A stretch of DNA of 64,000 nucleotides from Pseudophaeobacter leonis (GCF_002087335.1 NZ_MWVJ01000074.1:62001-126000); one strand, 5' to 3'. Numbered from the stretch's first letter, positions 29,071 to 40,102 are shown. Notes: a model not told the origin generated them from the sequence alone. Program-made: numbers and translations.

Positions 29071-30165
29071 CTAGTAGTCAGCCCAGATGCGGGAGAGGTG
29101 GTCTTCGATGATGCGCTGGTAGGTGCATCGTCGCGAATATCCTGCAGCCCCTTGCTGACCAGACCCATCATCTCATTGGCGCGGGGGTGGGTTTTATGCA
29201 CCACGGCGTGAATGCCAAGCACCGAAAGCGGCTGTGGCAGCACGTTGAACTGATCGCCCAACCCGTGCTCTTTCATCACACTGCGGCCGGTGAATTCGTT
29301 GATCGCCACCGCATCGGCTTCGCCCTTGGCAACCATGCCAAAACAGTCTTTGACCGTATGGGGTGATTTCAGAGTGATCTTGTTCTCGGCTAGCCAGTTG
29401 CGGCCAGAACCTTCAAGATCAAAGGTCAGATAGCCATTGGGCCGACATAGGGTTTCGCCAACAATGTCGGCATCGTCCTCAAAGCTGAAGGGACGGCTTT
29501 TGTCGACAAACAGCAACATCAGGGTTTCGAACATTGACTCTGAGAACAAGAAATTCACACAGCGATAGCTGTCCGGCATGCTGTCGCAATCAGGCCGAGA
29601 CAGGGAAAGCCCACATCCAGCAGGGCATTGGACAAAAGCGGGTCAAAATGCGAGCCCCAATCGTTGACCCAGTGGATGGCAAAGCCTCTTGCGGCGCCGC
29701 CTGGGTCCTGACCGCAGTCATCACATCGGTGATCAGCCCGCCATTGTGGGCGCTTTTTGAGGTTAAGGGCGCATAGTCGTCGCCGGTCAGAAGATTGATT
29801 TTCTGGCGCACCGAAGCATTGCCGGGGGTGACCCGCACCGGCGCAGTTGTGGCAGCAGCGGCGGCTGTGATCTCTGTGCCACCCGGCAGGCCTGTTGGCA
29901 GCCCGTTGAGGCAGGGGATCCTCAGCCTCATGCCAACGCGTATGGCATTGGGTTTTGGCCCGATGGTGTCGATGTTTTGCGTGTGGATGGTGCTCCAGGT
30001 TCCGGCATCTTTGTAGAGGCGGTCCGCAATTACGGAGAGGCTGTCGCCGGACTTTACGCTGTAGGTGCCCCCACAGGTCTCGGCGGCGCGCGTTTGCGCC
30101 CCGAACAGGCCTGCAAGCGACAGGCCTGCAAGCGACAGTGCTGCGGCCAGCAATTTGGTCTTCAT
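29071..30165 (-). CDS. LysM plus family-3 solute-binding protein, copy 2, frame broken
   Basis: A signal peptide (MKTKLLAAALSLAGLSLAGLFG, cut near TRAAE), a LysM motif (YSVKSGDSLSVIADRLY...LRIPC), a Thr/Ala linker and a family-3 solute-binding domain (INLLTGDDYAPLT to HLSRIWADY). Three one-base deletions, near 29685, 29601 and 29126, split it; adding one base at each gives a continuous protein of about 365 aa ending at the TAG at 29071. It is a clear paralogue of the downstream copy and in the same operon. Ligand unknown; amino acids are typical for the family. Confidence 0.75.
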
Positions 30166-30324
30166 CGAATGTCCCCCTGGGATTTGAGTGATCCTCTCGG
30201 CACGGTTTGGCCGTGCTCAGTTTTGGACCCTGTCGTGTCTTGAGAATAGGGTTTTGCGGCACCCAGCTGGCAGCCGTTTGGCTGACTGAGGCCGCAGGTC
30301 AAATGGTGGAAACTATGATTTGCG

Positions 30325-30921
30325 CTACTGTTTGCCAAAAAGCGTGAGCAAAGCCAGGGTGTTGACCTCGCCCGGGGTCGTGAGCAACACACTCGGGACA
30401 GCCACTTTGTCCGAGCGGTGGGCCTCATTGACCAGCTGATCAATATACCGGTGCGATTGGCCTTGCTGCAAGGCGGACAAAACCAACGCATAGAGGCCAT
30501 TGGTGTCAGCCGTCCCGGTTGCCGCCCCGGTCGTCGTCCCGGTCACCTGTGAGGTTTCCTGTGCGAGCGGTTGGGGGGAGGTTTCCGTGGACTTGTCTGG
30601 GTTTTTTGCGGTGCCATTGCGCAGCGCAGCCAGGGTGCCCGCAGTGATATGAGAAACCAGATCTGCAGTGTCCTGGCCTGTCGCTCCTGATGTTCCTGCA
30701 GTGGCCGTTGCGGCCAGGGTGCCGGCGCCTGCTGCCGCCATGACTGGGTTAGCGCTCAACAATGCAGCGCTACGCGGGCCAGAGAGCTCTTTTTCAGGAC
30801 CTGAAAACTGCAGAACGGTCAGGGTGATGGCTACTATGCCCGAAACAGCGGCCGCCGCGATGAGTTTGATCAGTTTCAGCGGGGGCAGCGGGTCCAAAGC
30901 AGAAGGCCGTGCAAAAGCCAA
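30325..30921 (-). CDS. Hypothetical single-span membrane protein
   Basis: A 198-residue protein with one transmembrane helix near the N-terminus (AAAAVSGIVAITLTVLQF), a long Ala/Thr/Gly-rich low-complexity stretch (~50-130) and a more ordered C-terminal segment (LYALVLSALQQGQSHRYIDQLVNEAHR). The short cytoplasmic start and outside remainder suggest a type II anchored protein. It lies ten bases after the sugar aminotransferase gene on the same strand and could share its transcript. I do not recognise a family. Confidence 0.55.
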   Translation of the reverse strand: MAFARPSALDPLPPLKLIKLIAAAAVSGIVAITLTVLQFSGPEKELSGPRSAALLSANPVMAAAGAGTLAATATAGTSGATGQDTADLVSHITAGTLAALRNGTAKNPDKSTETSPQPLAQETSQVTGTTTGAATGTADTNGLYALVLSALQQGQSHRYIDQLVNEAHRSDKVAVPSVLLTTPGEVNTLALLTLFGKQ

Positions 30922-30930
30922 GGTCGCAGA

Positions 30931-32025
30931 TCACGCCAGCGCCAGGACTTTCTCGATCACATAGGCGGTTTGCTCGAGAGTCTGCGCCGGGCACATGGGC
31001 AGGCTGAGAACTTCATCTGCCAGGCGTTCGCTCAGGGGAAAGCTGCCTGACTGATAGCCTGCATCCGCATAGGCAGGCTGCAGATGTGGTGGAATAGGGT
31101 AGTGGATAACCGTGCCGATTCCCGCCTCAGCCAGACGTTTTTGCAGCCCGGAGCGGTCAGTGTGACGCAGCACATAGAGATGCCAGACCGGGTCCGCCCA
31201 TTCTGGGACCATCGGGGCGGCAAGGCCAGCGGCCTCAAAGGCGGCGCTGTAGCTGCGGGCAATCTTCTGGCGGCGCAGGGTGGCGGCGTCCAGCTGTTCC
31301 AGCTTCACGCTCAACACAGCGGCCTGAATCGGATCCAGACGGCTGTTCAGGCCTTTGACCTCGTTCTCATATTTAACGCGAGAGCCGTAGTTGCGCAGCA
31401 AATCAACCTGTGCGGCGATCTCGGCGTTATCGGTCGTCAGGGCGCCACCGTCGCCCAGGGCGCCGAGATTTTTTGAGGGGTAATAGCTCCAGGTGGCGGT
31501 GCCGGTGCTGCCGATCCGGCGCGATTTATAGCGGGCACCGTGCGCTTGGGCTGCGTCCTCGAGAACAAAAAGATCGTGCTTTCTGGCAATTGCGTTCAAG
31601 GCATCCATATCGGCGGGCTGACCATAGAGGTGGACAGGTAAAATGGCGCGGGTGCGCCCGTTCACGGCGGCTTCGACCGCAGTCGGGTCGATATTATAGG
31701 TCGTCTCCAGCGGCTCTACCGGGACAGGGGTGGCGCCACATTGGCTGACTGCAAGCCAGGTTGCGATATAGGTATTGGCTGGCACGATGACCTCATCGCC
31801 GGGACCGATGCCCGCAGCCGCAAGCCCCAATCGCAATGCATCCAGACCATTTGCCACCCCCACACAATGGGGGCTGCCAACAAAGGCGGCAAAATTAGCT
31901 TCAAAGGCTTCCAGCTCTTCTCCCAGCACAAAGGAGCCCGAGCGGGCAACCCGCAAAAGGGCGGCCTCAATCTGCTCCTGTTGCCCGGCATGGGCGGCTT
32001 GCAAATTCAGAAATGGAACTTTCAT
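30931..32025 (-). CDS. DegT/DnrJ/EryC1-family nucleotide-sugar aminotransferase
   Basis: A PLP-dependent aminotransferase of the sugar type. It has [12 protein letters not shown] at the start, [14 protein letters not shown], the EDAAQAHGA motif and the PLP lysine in [13 protein letters not shown]. At 364 aa it is standard. Paired with the neighbouring ketoisomerase it matches the FdtB/QdtB branch, which adds an amino group at C3 of a dTDP-3-keto-6-deoxyhexose to make Fuc3N or Qui3N. It overlaps that gene by four bases. The pairing, not the sequence alone, suggests this substrate. Confidence 0.85.
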   Translation of the reverse strand: MKVPFLNLQAAHAGQQEQIEAALLRVARSGSFVLGEELEAFEANFAAFVGSPHCVGVANGLDALRLGLAAAGIGPGDEVIVPANTYIATWLAVSQCGATPVPVEPLETTYNIDPTAVEAAVNGRTRAILPVHLYGQPADMDALNAIARKHDLFVLEDAAQAHGARYKSRRIGSTGTATWSYYPSKNLGALGDGGALTTDNAEIAAQVDLLRNYGSRVKYENEVKGLNSRLDPIQAAVLSVKLEQLDAATLRRQKIARSYSAAFEAAGLAAPMVPEWADPVWHLYVLRHTDRSGLQKRLAEAGIGTVIHYPIPPHLQPAYADAGYQSGSFPLSERLADEVLSLPMCPAQTLEQTAYVIEKVLALA

Positions 32026-32432
32026 GCCGCACCAACCGCTTTGAGGAACTCACCCCGGTCCCGGATGTAGTCGTCCTCATCATAGGGGGCAGAGGCCAGC
32101 ACCATGCAGACCGACCCGGAGGAGAAATTATCAAGATACCGCCACATCATCGGGCAGACATAGACGCCATAATAGGACCGGTTGAGGTGAAACCGCTTTT
32201 TCTCAAAGCCATCATCCAGCACCATGTCAAAGCTTCCGGACATGCAGATAACCAGCTGATGCAGGTTCTTATGGGCGTGCTCGCCGCGATCAGAGCCACC
32301 CGGCACGTCATACAGATAGTAGACCCGCTTGATATCAAAGGGGATGTGATTGCCCCCCTCAACAAAGGTCAGATTGCCACGCACATCGGTGATTTTTGGC
32401 AGATCGACAATCGAGCAGTCTTTCAAAGGCAC
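32022..32432 (-). CDS. FdtA/QdtA-type dTDP-4-keto-6-deoxyglucose 3,4-ketoisomerase (WxcM-like)
   Basis: A 136-residue cupin of the FdtA/WxcM family. Key segments are [34 protein letters not shown] with the catalytic-type His pair, and the VCPMMWRYL cupin strand. Family members move the keto group from C4 to C3 of dTDP-4-keto-6-deoxyglucose for the aminotransferase step. Start is GTG 32430-32432. The stop overlaps the aminotransferase start. Whether the product is the galacto (Fuc3N) or gluco (Qui3N) form cannot be told by eye. Confidence 0.85.
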   Translation of the reverse strand: MPLKDCSIVDLPKITDVRGNLTFVEGGNHIPFDIKRVYYLYDVPGGSDRGEHAHKNLHQLVICMSGSFDMVLDDGFEKKRFHLNRSYYGVYVCPMMWRYLDNFSSGSVCMVLASAPYDEDDYIRDRGEFLKAVGAA

Positions 32433-32616
32433 TGGACACTATCCTGCATGTTTTCTCCCGCCGCAGTATAAAGGGATTTATGGGAATGACAAACGGCTTC
32501 ATCTGGAGAGGCACCGCAGCGCTGCACGAGGCAAGCTTCTGTTTATTATTTCATTTTTGGGCCTTGCCGGTGCCCTTTGCCGCATTATGCAGCGTCATTT
32601 CTTTCGGGGTTGGCAG

Positions 32617-33984
32617 CTACTTCAGGGCAGTCAGCAGGCTGGCAATAGCCTTGCGGTAGCGCCTCACGATTGCGTCGCGACCGATGTGACGGCCGTGCTG
32701 CACGCAGTGGCGCCCGGCGGACCAAAGATCTGTCACCACCTGGTCTTTGGACGCAAACACCAACCCATCCAAAAGCTGGTCGCAGCCCAGCCCACATAGC
32801 GACGGGTGGCTGCTGTCAATGGCCACGAGATCAGCCAGAGCACCCTCAGTGATTTCACCTGCTGTGCGCCCCAGCGCCTGCGCGCCGCCTCTGGCTGCTG
32901 CGGTGTAAATCGCATGCCCGACCGAGCCTTCACCCTGCACCAGAACATTGCGGGACAGGTCCCGCAGGCGCTGGGAATACTCCAGCGTGCGCAGCTCTTC
33001 CGTGAGCGAAATCAGCACGTTGGAATCTGAACCCACGCCAAAGGCACCGCCTGCCTCAAGGTAGCGCGCGCCGTTGAAGGCCCCATCACCCAGGTTGGCT
33101 TCGGTGATGGGGCAAAGCCCAGCCACGGCCCCAGACCTGGCCATATCGCGGGTTTCACTTTCGGTCATATGGGTGGCATGGATCAGGCACCAGTTCTGAG
33201 CGACGGGCGCATTGGCCAGCAGCCACTCAACAGGTCGCGCACCAAGGCCTGCCTGCACCTCGCGCACCTCTTTGGGCTGCTCGGCAATGTGGATATGCAC
33301 CGGGCCGGTCCCATATGCCTGCAGCACCTGATGCAGATCGGAGGGCGAGGTCGCACGCAGGGAATGTGGCGCGATGCCAACCCGACAGTCGGCGGGCAGG
33401 GCGGCTATAGTGCTCTTGGTCTGCTCCACCAGCTTGCAGAACTGATCTACGGTATTGCCAAAACGCTGCTGGCCAGCCTCAAGAGGCTTTTCGCCAACCC
33501 CGGCATAGCTATAAAGCACCGGCAAATGGGTGAGGCCAATGCCCGTCTCGCCAGCCGCGGCCATGATCCGGTCGGAATGCTCGCTGAGAGTGTCATAGGG
33601 TGTGCCGTTCTTTTGGTGGTGCAGATAGTGGAATTCTCCAACGGCTGCATAGCCACTTTCCTGCATTTCCAAAAACACCAGCGCTGCAATGGCCTCGATC
33701 TGCTCCGGGGTCAGATGCGCGGTAAAGCGATACATCAGATCACGCCAGGTCCAGAAGCTGTCGCGCCCCGCCAGACGATATTCCGTCATCCCGGCCATGG
33801 CGCGCTGAAAGCTGTGGCTGTGAAGGTTGGCCACTGTCGGCAGCAGCGTGTCGACCTGAAGATCTGTCGGCTCACAGGCCCTGTTGGGCAAAATGGCGGT
33901 AATTTTGCCATCCGCAAGCATCAGCCGGGTATCATAGGCCCAACCCGTCGCCAGCAGTGCCTGTTTCGCAAAGATCGCTGTCAT
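32617..33984 (-). CDS. hutF: Formimidoylglutamate deiminase HutF
   Basis: HutF turns N-formimidoyl-glutamate into N-formyl-glutamate, the fourth step of the five-step histidine route. It is an amidohydrolase with metal ligands in the LHSHSFQRAM segment, His residues in the HIHIAEQ and LIHATH segments, and a late Asp in GVGSDSN. I choose the ATG at about 33984 behind GGGGG rather than upstream in-frame starts that would cross the hutI promoter. About 455 aa. It is divergent from hutI across a palindromic operator; together with HutG it shows the two-step formylglutamate variant. Confidence 0.93.
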   Translation of the reverse strand: MTAIFAKQALLATGWAYDTRLMLADGKITAILPNRACEPTDLQVDTLLPTVANLHSHSFQRAMAGMTEYRLAGRDSFWTWRDLMYRFTAHLTPEQIEAIAALVFLEMQESGYAAVGEFHYLHHQKNGTPYDTLSEHSDRIMAAAGETGIGLTHLPVLYSYAGVGEKPLEAGQQRFGNTVDQFCKLVEQTKSTIAALPADCRVGIAPHSLRATSPSDLHQVLQAYGTGPVHIHIAEQPKEVREVQAGLGARPVEWLLANAPVAQNWCLIHATHMTESETRDMARSGAVAGLCPITEANLGDGAFNGARYLEAGGAFGVGSDSNVLISLTEELRTLEYSQRLRDLSRNVLVQGEGSVGHAIYTAAARGGAQALGRTAGEITEGALADLVAIDSSHPSLCGLGCDQLLDGLVFASKDQVVTDLWSAGRHCVQHGRHIGRDAIVRRYRKAIASLLTALK

Positions 33985-34000
33985 CACATCCCCCATTTTA

Positions 34001-34012
34001 TGTCTAGACATA
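34001..34012. promoter_or_regulatory. Probable HutC operator between hutF and hutI
   Basis: The perfect 12-bp palindrome ATGTCTAGACAT (coordinates plus or minus one) lies in the short gap between the divergent hutF and hutI starts. A near copy, ATGCCTAGTCAT, precedes hutC. Two matching sites at the only promoters of the regulon support binding by HutC, with urocanate as the usual inducer of this family. Confidence 0.65.
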
Positions 34013-34050
34013 TGACATATTGATTTGTACCAGAAAAGAGGAAATAGAGA

Positions 34051-35278
34051 ATGGCAGGGGGCAGCATGCAGGCAGAGAGTCACGTTTTGGTTGAGCTTCG
34101 CGCCGCAACGCTGGCGCAAGGGGTCTCACCCTATGGCCTGATTGAACAGGCGGCGATCGCTGTGACGGATGGCCAGATTGTCTGGATTGGCCTTGAGGCG
34201 GACCTGCCCACCCGTTTTGCCACATGGCCGCGCACCCCTTTGGGCAACCGGCTGGTGACGCCCGCCCTGATTGACTGCCACACCCATGTGGTGCATGGCG
34301 GCAATCGCGCGACAGAGTTCGAGCTGCGCCTCAAAGGTGCTACCTATGAAGAGGTGGCGCGGGCCGGCGGTGGCATCATTTCGACGGTCACTGCCACCCG
34401 CTCGGCCAGCGTTGACGACCTCATTGCCCAGGCCTTGCCCCGCATTGACGCCATGCTGGCCGAGGGTGTCAGCACTCTTGAGATAAAATCCGGTTATGGT
34501 CTCGACCGCGAGACAGAGCTCAACATGCGGCGCGCAGCCCGTGCGCTGCCGCAGCACCGGCCTGTGCGGGTTGTGACCAGTTTCCTTGGGGCGCATGCGG
34601 TGCCTGCCACCTATACGACCCGCCCCGAGGCCTATATCCACGAGGTCTGCATTCCCACCCTGCGCGCCGCGCATGCAGAGGGGCGGGTGGATGCGGTGGA
34701 CGGCTTTTGCGAAACCATAGCCTTTTTGCCCGACCAAATCCGCCCGCTTTTTGACGTGGCGCGTGACCTGGGCCTGCCGGTGAAACTGCATGCCGAACAG
34801 CTCTCGAACCTAGGCGGCGCGCAGCTGGCTGCCAGCTATGGGGCGCTCTCTGCAGATCATATCGAGTATCTTGACGCTGCGGGTGTTGACGCGATGGCGG
34901 CAGCTGGCACGGTGGCTGTGATCCTGCCCGGTGCCTTTTATACCCTGCGCGAGACCCAGGCGCCGCCGATTGAGGCGTTGCGCGCGGCGGGCGTTGCCAT
35001 GGCACTGGCGACAGATTGCAATCCGGGCTCCGCCCCGATGACCTCGCTGCTGCTGGCCATGAACATGGGCTGCACCCTGTTTCGCATGACCCCGGAAGAA
35101 GCGCTGCGGGGCGTCACAGCCCATGCGGCACAGGCACGGGGGCCTCACGGATTGCGGCAGGGTGAGCCCCGGAACGCGCGCGGATCTGGCCGTTTGGGAC
35201 GTCGCGCATCCGGCTGAGCTGGCCTATCGCATCGGCTTTAACCCGCTTTACGCCCGTATTATTGGAGGCACATTGTGA
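34051..35278 (+). CDS. hutI: Imidazolonepropionase HutI, frame broken
   Basis: HutI hydrolyses 4-imidazolone-5-propionate to N-formimidoyl-glutamate. The amidohydrolase fold shows [43 protein letters not shown] and ATDCNPG, all as in the family. The open frame veers off near its end; removing one G from the run at 35138-35142 restores the normal C-terminus ([20 protein letters not shown] onward) and a stop at 35278, which overlaps the hutH GTG. Healed length is about 408 aa. Confidence 0.93.
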
Positions 35279-36812
35279 CCACTCTGACCCTGACCCCCGG
35301 CACTGTCTCGCTGGCGGATTTAGAGCACGTCTTTCGCGCTGAATGCGCGATGCGGCTGGATGCTGCCTGTCGTCCGGCGATAGAGCTGGCGCAGGGGCGC
35401 ATCGCGGCGGCAGCGGCAGGGGATGCGGCCGTTTACGGGGTCAACACCGGCTTTGGCAAACTGGCCAGCGTAAAGATCGCCTCTGGGGACACAGCCACCC
35501 TTCAGCGCAACCTCATTCTCAGCCATTGCTGCGGCGTTGGCCCGGCCATTGGGCGCGCCCATGCCCGGTTGATGATGGTGCTGAAACTGCTCAGCCTGGG
35601 GCGCGGAGCGTCTGGTGTGCGGCTTGAGATCATTGACCTGCTGGAGGCGATGCTTGAGAGGGGCGTGGCCCCGGTGATCCCGGCCCAGGGATCGGTTGGT
35701 GCCTCGGGGGATCTGGCGCCGCTGGCGCATATGGCCGCCGTTATGATGGGCGAGGCTGAGGCTGAGTACCAGGGTCGCGTGATGCCCGGCGCCGAGGCTT
35801 TGGCGGCTGCGGGTCTCAAATCTGTCATGCTGGGCCCAAAAGAGGGGCTGGCACTGATCAATGGCACCCAGTTTTCCACCGCCTTTGCCCTTGCGGGTCT
35901 GTTTGGCGCCTGGGCCGCGGCGCAAAGCGCCCTTGTTACATCGGCGCTGACCACAGATGCCATCATGGGGTCGACAGCGCCGCTGCAGCCGGAAATTCAC
36001 ACCCTGCGCGGCCATCGCGGCCAAATCGAAGCGGCTACAGCCCTGCGGGCCTTGCTGGCAGGGTCGGTCATTCGCGAAAGCCACCGCGACGGCGACAGCC
36101 GCGTGCAGGACCCCTATTGCATCCGCTGCCAGCCGCAGGTCGTGGGGCCGCGATGGATGTGCTGCGCCAGGCCGCCCGCACGCTTGAGATCGAGGCCAAT
36201 GCTGCCACCGACAACCCCCTGGTTCTGGTTGGGGCTGACCTGATTGTTTCGGGCGGCAATTTTCATGCCGAACCGGTGGGCTTTGCCGCCGACATGATTG
36301 CACTGGCCATTGCCGAGATCGGCGCCATTGCGCAACGCCGCATTGCGCTGATCGTTGACCCCACTCTCAGCCATGATCTGCCGCCGTTTCTGACGCCAAA
36401 CCCCGGCCTGAATTCGGGCTATATGATCGCCGAAGTCACCACCGCGGCCCTGATGAGCGAAAACAAACATCTGGCCAACCCCTGTGTCACCGACAGCACG
36501 CCCACCTCGGCCAATCAGGAGGACCATGTCTCTATGGCGGCCCACGGCGCACGGCGACTGGGGCAGATGCTGATGAATCTTGAGCGCATCCTCGGGGTTG
36601 AGCTGCTTTGTGCGACGCAAGGCGTCGAATTCCGCGCCCCCTTGACCACCAGCCCTGCTCTGCAGGCGGTCATGACCCGGCTGCGCGCCAAGGTTCCGCC
36701 GCTGGGCGATGATCGCTATACTGCCCCCGACATCGAGGCGGCCTCGGCGCTGATCAGCCGGGGCGAGATCGCGCGCCGCACTGATGTAGCGATGCCGGAG
36801 CTGTCCGCATGA
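35275..36812 (+). CDS. hutH: Histidine ammonia-lyase HutH, frame broken
   Basis: HutH removes ammonia from histidine to give urocanate. The MIO cofactor triad Ala-Ser-Gly is visible in [14 protein letters not shown], with [11 protein letters not shown] and [10 protein letters not shown] around it. The frame ends at 36243 and resumes from another frame to 36812. Adding one G to the run at 36144-36147 gives [13 protein letters not shown] and a continuous protein of 512 aa, the normal length. Start is GTG, overlapping hutI; the stop overlaps hutG. Confidence 0.94.
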
Positions 36813-37612
36813 TCGCGCCGGTTGAGATCTTGCGCGGCAATAGCCCCGTGGTGCTGGGCCTGCCCCATACCGGCACCTATGTGCCGCCGCAGATAGAGGC
36901 AAAGCTGAATGCGCGGGGCCGGGCACTGGAAGACACCGACTGGCACATTCACAGGCTCTATGACGGGCTTTTGCCGGATGTGAGCAGCGTGCGCGCCACG
37001 TTTCACCGCTATGTGATTGATGCTAACCGGGACCCGTCCGGGGTCTCGCTGTATCCGGGGCAGAACACCACCGGGCTGGTGCCGCTAACCAATTTTGACG
37101 GGCTGGGCATCTGGGACCAGAACCCTGACGCCGCAGAGGTTGAGGCCCGCCGCGAGGCCTTTCATGCGCCCTATCACGCAGCCCTTGCGGCAGAACTCAA
37201 GCGGGTGAAAGCGCTGCACGGATTTGCCATTCTCTATGATTGCCACTCGATCCGGGGAGACATTCCGTTCCTGTTTGAGGGCCCCCTGCCGGATTTCAAC
37301 ATTGGCACCAATATGGGCACCACCTGCGATGCTGCTCTTGCGGACCTCGTGATCACGGCCTGCTCTGCCGCGCCGGGCTACAGCTCGGTTCTGAACGGGC
37401 GCTTCAAGGGGGGCTGGACCACGCGCCACTATGGCCGCCCCGACGCGGGGCTGCACGCCATTCAGATGGAGCTGGCCCAACGCAGCTACCTTGCCACTGA
37501 GGCGGCGCCCTGGACCTATGACGATGCCAAGGCCTCCCAGCTGCGCCGTCCTTTGCAACAGATTCTCACAGCCCTGGCTGACTGGGCTCCTCAGACCGGA
37601 GGTACCATATGA
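36809..37612 (+). CDS. hutG: N-formylglutamate deformylase HutG
   Basis: This enzyme splits N-formyl-glutamate to glutamate and formate, the last step of the pathway. Family motifs include [28 protein letters not shown] and DCHSIRG; the His/Asp pairs are presumably metal ligands. At 267 aa it has the expected size. It overlaps hutH and hutU by four bases each (ATGA), so hutIHGU is one translationally coupled operon. The intact frame contrasts with its two broken upstream neighbours. Confidence 0.93.
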   Translation: MIAPVEILRGNSPVVLGLPHTGTYVPPQIEAKLNARGRALEDTDWHIHRLYDGLLPDVSSVRATFHRYVIDANRDPSGVSLYPGQNTTGLVPLTNFDGLGIWDQNPDAAEVEARREAFHAPYHAALAAELKRVKALHGFAILYDCHSIRGDIPFLFEGPLPDFNIGTNMGTTCDAALADLVITACSAAPGYSSVLNGRFKGGWTTRHYGRPDAGLHAIQMELAQRSYLATEAAPWTYDDAKASQLRRPLQQILTALADWAPQTGGTI

Positions 37613-39282
37613 CCGATCCCCGCAAGAACACCCGCGACATTTTCCCGCCAACCGGCCCCGAGATCACCGCCAAAAGCTGGCTGACCGAAGCGCCGCTGCG
37701 GATGCTGATGAACAACCTGCACCCGGATGTCGCCGAAAACCCGCATGAGCTGGTGGTCTACGGCGGCATCGGCCGCGCCGCGCGGACCTGGAAGGATTTT
37801 GACCTCATTTGCGACAGTCTCAGGGAGCTGGAAGAGGACGAGACCCTCATTGTGCAGTCCGGCAAGCCGGTGGCCATCGTTAAAACCCACAGCGACGCGC
37901 CGCGGGTGTTGATCGCCAACTCCAATCTGGTGCCCCATTGGGCCACCTGGGAGCATTTCAACGCGTTGGATAAAAAGGGCCTGATGATGTACGGTCAGAT
38001 GACCGCCGGCAGCTGGATCTATATCGGCAGTCAGGGCATCGTGCAGGGCACCTATGAAACCTTTGCCGAGGCCGGGCGCCAGCACTATGGCGGTGACCTT
38101 AAAGGCAAATGGATCCTGACCGGGGGTCTGGGTGGCATGGGTGGTGCCCAGCCACTGGCAGCGGTGATGGCCGGGGCCTGTTGCCTCGCGGTAGAGTGCA
38201 ATCCCGACAGCATCGATTTCCGCCTGCGCACCCGCTATGTGGACGAAAAAACCGACAGCGTCGACGAGGCACTGGCGCTGATCGCGCGCTGGACCGCTGC
38301 CGGTGAGGCAAAATCGGTGGCGCTGCTGGGCAATGCTGCAGATGTCTTCCCCGAGCTGCACCGGCGTGGCGTGCGTCCCGATATTGTCACCGACCAGACC
38401 TCGGCGCATGATCCGGTCAATGGCTACCTGCCGCAGGGTTGGAGCATGGCTGATTGGAAAGCCTGTCGCGAAACTGCGCCGCAAGAGGTGGAGGCCGCCG
38501 CGCGCGCCTCGATGAGGGTGCAGGTCGCAGCCATGGTCGCCTTTCACAACGACGGCGTGCCAACGGTGGATTACGGCAACAACATTCGCCAGATGGCGCT
38601 GGAAGAGGGGCTGGAGGATGCCTTTGCCTTTCCCGGTTTTGTGCCCGCCTATATCCGCCCCCTGTTTTGTCGCGGCATCGGCCCGTTCCGCTGGGTGGCC
38701 CTGTCTGGTGATCCCGAAGATATCCTGAAAACGGATGCCAAGATGAAAGAGCTGTTTCCCGAAAACAAGGCGCTGCACAACTGGCTTGATATGGCGCAGG
38801 AGCGGATTGCCTTTCAGGGCCTGCCGGCACGGATCTGCTGGCTAGGTCTGGGGGATCGCCACAAGGCGGGCCTTGCCTTTAACGAGATGGTCAGAACAGG
38901 CGAGCTGAAAGCACCGGTTGTGATTGGACGCGATCATCTGGACGCAGGCTCGGTGGCCTCGCCCAACCGCGAGACAGAGGCGATGAAGGACGGCTCTGAC
39001 GCGGTGTCTGACTGGCCGCTGCTGAATGCGCTGATCAATACTGCCTCAGGCGCGACCTGGGTGTCGCTGCATCACGGCGGCGGCGTTGGCATGGGGTTTT
39101 CGCAACATGCGGGCGTGGTGATCTGCGCCGATGGCACCGAGGCCGCCGCTAAACGTCTGGAGCGGGTTTTGTGGAACGATCCCGCCTCGGGCGTCTGGCG
39201 CCATGCGGATGCGGGCTATGAGGACGCCAAGACCTGCGCCCGCGTAAACGGGTTGCGCTTGCCCGGTATTCTCGGGAATTGA
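37609..39282 (+). CDS. hutU: Urocanate hydratase HutU
   Basis: HutU adds water to urocanate to form imidazolonepropionate, using tightly bound NAD. It is 557 aa, full length, with the highly conserved [17 protein letters not shown]-binding segment, the VDFRLRTRY-type region (here [12 protein letters not shown]), PVNGYLP, and the [22 protein letters not shown]-type stretch near residue 360. It is the final gene of the hut operon and is convergent with hutC. Confidence 0.96.
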   Translation: MTDPRKNTRDIFPPTGPEITAKSWLTEAPLRMLMNNLHPDVAENPHELVVYGGIGRAARTWKDFDLICDSLRELEEDETLIVQSGKPVAIVKTHSDAPRVLIANSNLVPHWATWEHFNALDKKGLMMYGQMTAGSWIYIGSQGIVQGTYETFAEAGRQHYGGDLKGKWILTGGLGGMGGAQPLAAVMAGACCLAVECNPDSIDFRLRTRYVDEKTDSVDEALALIARWTAAGEAKSVALLGNAADVFPELHRRGVRPDIVTDQTSAHDPVNGYLPQGWSMADWKACRETAPQEVEAAARASMRVQVAAMVAFHNDGVPTVDYGNNIRQMALEEGLEDAFAFPGFVPAYIRPLFCRGIGPFRWVALSGDPEDILKTDAKMKELFPENKALHNWLDMAQERIAFQGLPARICWLGLGDRHKAGLAFNEMVRTGELKAPVVIGRDHLDAGSVASPNRETEAMKDGSDAVSDWPLLNALINTASGATWVSLHHGGGVGMGFSQHAGVVICADGTEAAAKRLERVLWNDPASGVWRHADAGYEDAKTCARVNGLRLPGILGN

Positions 39283-39378
39283 GCAAAATAGACAGGCGTC
39301 AGGCCGGGAATCAGGCCAGGCACCATGCCGGGCGCCTGCTTTCTGGCGGCGGCCGCACCCTGTCCTTATTGTTCTGCC

Positions 39379-40068
39379 CTAATAGCGTGTGGTCATGCGG
39401 TGGCCGGGGCGAAAGGATTGGCGCACAAAGGTGATCGCTTCGCCCTCTTGCCAGGTGGAGCGCTCGACTGTGAACAGCGCGTCTCCCCGTTTGCAACTCA
39501 GATACTCTGCCAGGTTTTCATCAGCAACAGCTGCGGAAAAGCTGATTTCAGCGTCAGAGAACGGCACGGTGGAAACCAGCCATTCATTGGGGCCTATGTC
39601 CTGAAACGCGGCTGTTTCGGCCTGAGGCAAAACCGTGAGGTTGATCCAGCGATCCTCAAACTGATAGGGGGCGCCATCGCCGTAGTGCATGCAGATCAGG
39701 TGCAGAACCTGGCTGCTCTCAGGCAGGTTCAATCGCGCCCGCAGCCAGTTTGGCGCCGGGCAGATATTGCGACTGACCAGACCATAGCGATAGGTGAGAT
39801 TTTGCGCCTCGATCTCGTCGCGCACAATGGGAATGGAAAACCGGGCCTGACGCAATGGGGCCATACGCACCCGTGTTCCCGCCTTGCGCCGCCTCTCGAT
39901 CAACCCCTCATCTGCCAGCTCTCGCATGGCGCGGTTGACGGTGGCACGGGCACAGCCATAGGTCTCGGCCAGCTCCATTTCGTTCGGAACCAGGCCACCG
40001 GGTGCCCATTCACCAGAGGTGATCTTAGCCATGATATCGGCTTTGACGTCTCGAAATGTTGCCTTCAT
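39379..40068 (-). CDS. hutC: Histidine utilisation repressor HutC (GntR family)
   Basis: A 229-residue GntR/HutC-type repressor. The N-terminal winged helix-turn-helix contains LVPNEMELAETYGCARATVNRAMREL, and the C-terminal UTRA effector domain includes HLICMHYGDGAPYQFEDRWIN. In other bacteria HutC releases DNA on binding urocanate. It lies next to hutU, is transcribed leftward, and has its own palindrome upstream (40091-40102), which suggests autoregulation. Confidence 0.9.
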   Translation of the reverse strand: MKATFRDVKADIMAKITSGEWAPGGLVPNEMELAETYGCARATVNRAMRELADEGLIERRRKAGTRVRMAPLRQARFSIPIVRDEIEAQNLTYRYGLVSRNICPAPNWLRARLNLPESSQVLHLICMHYGDGAPYQFEDRWINLTVLPQAETAAFQDIGPNEWLVSTVPFSDAEISFSAAVADENLAEYLSCKRGDALFTVERSTWQEGEAITFVRQSFRPGHRMTTRY

Positions 40069-40090
40069 GCGTTCTGTTCACCCCTGCATT

Positions 40091-40102
40091 ATGCCTAGTC
40101 AT
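40091..40102. promoter_or_regulatory. Probable HutC operator upstream of hutC
   Basis: ATGCCTAGTCAT, about 22 bp upstream of the hutC start, matches the perfect palindrome between hutF and hutI at ten of twelve bases, including the central CTAG and the outer ATG/CAT. Confidence 0.6.

Noticed and set aside
32433-32616. Small plus-strand open frame overlapping the gap before hutF
   Set aside because: It starts within the ketoisomerase gene, lacks a ribosome site and overlaps the hutF end; the gap looks non-coding.
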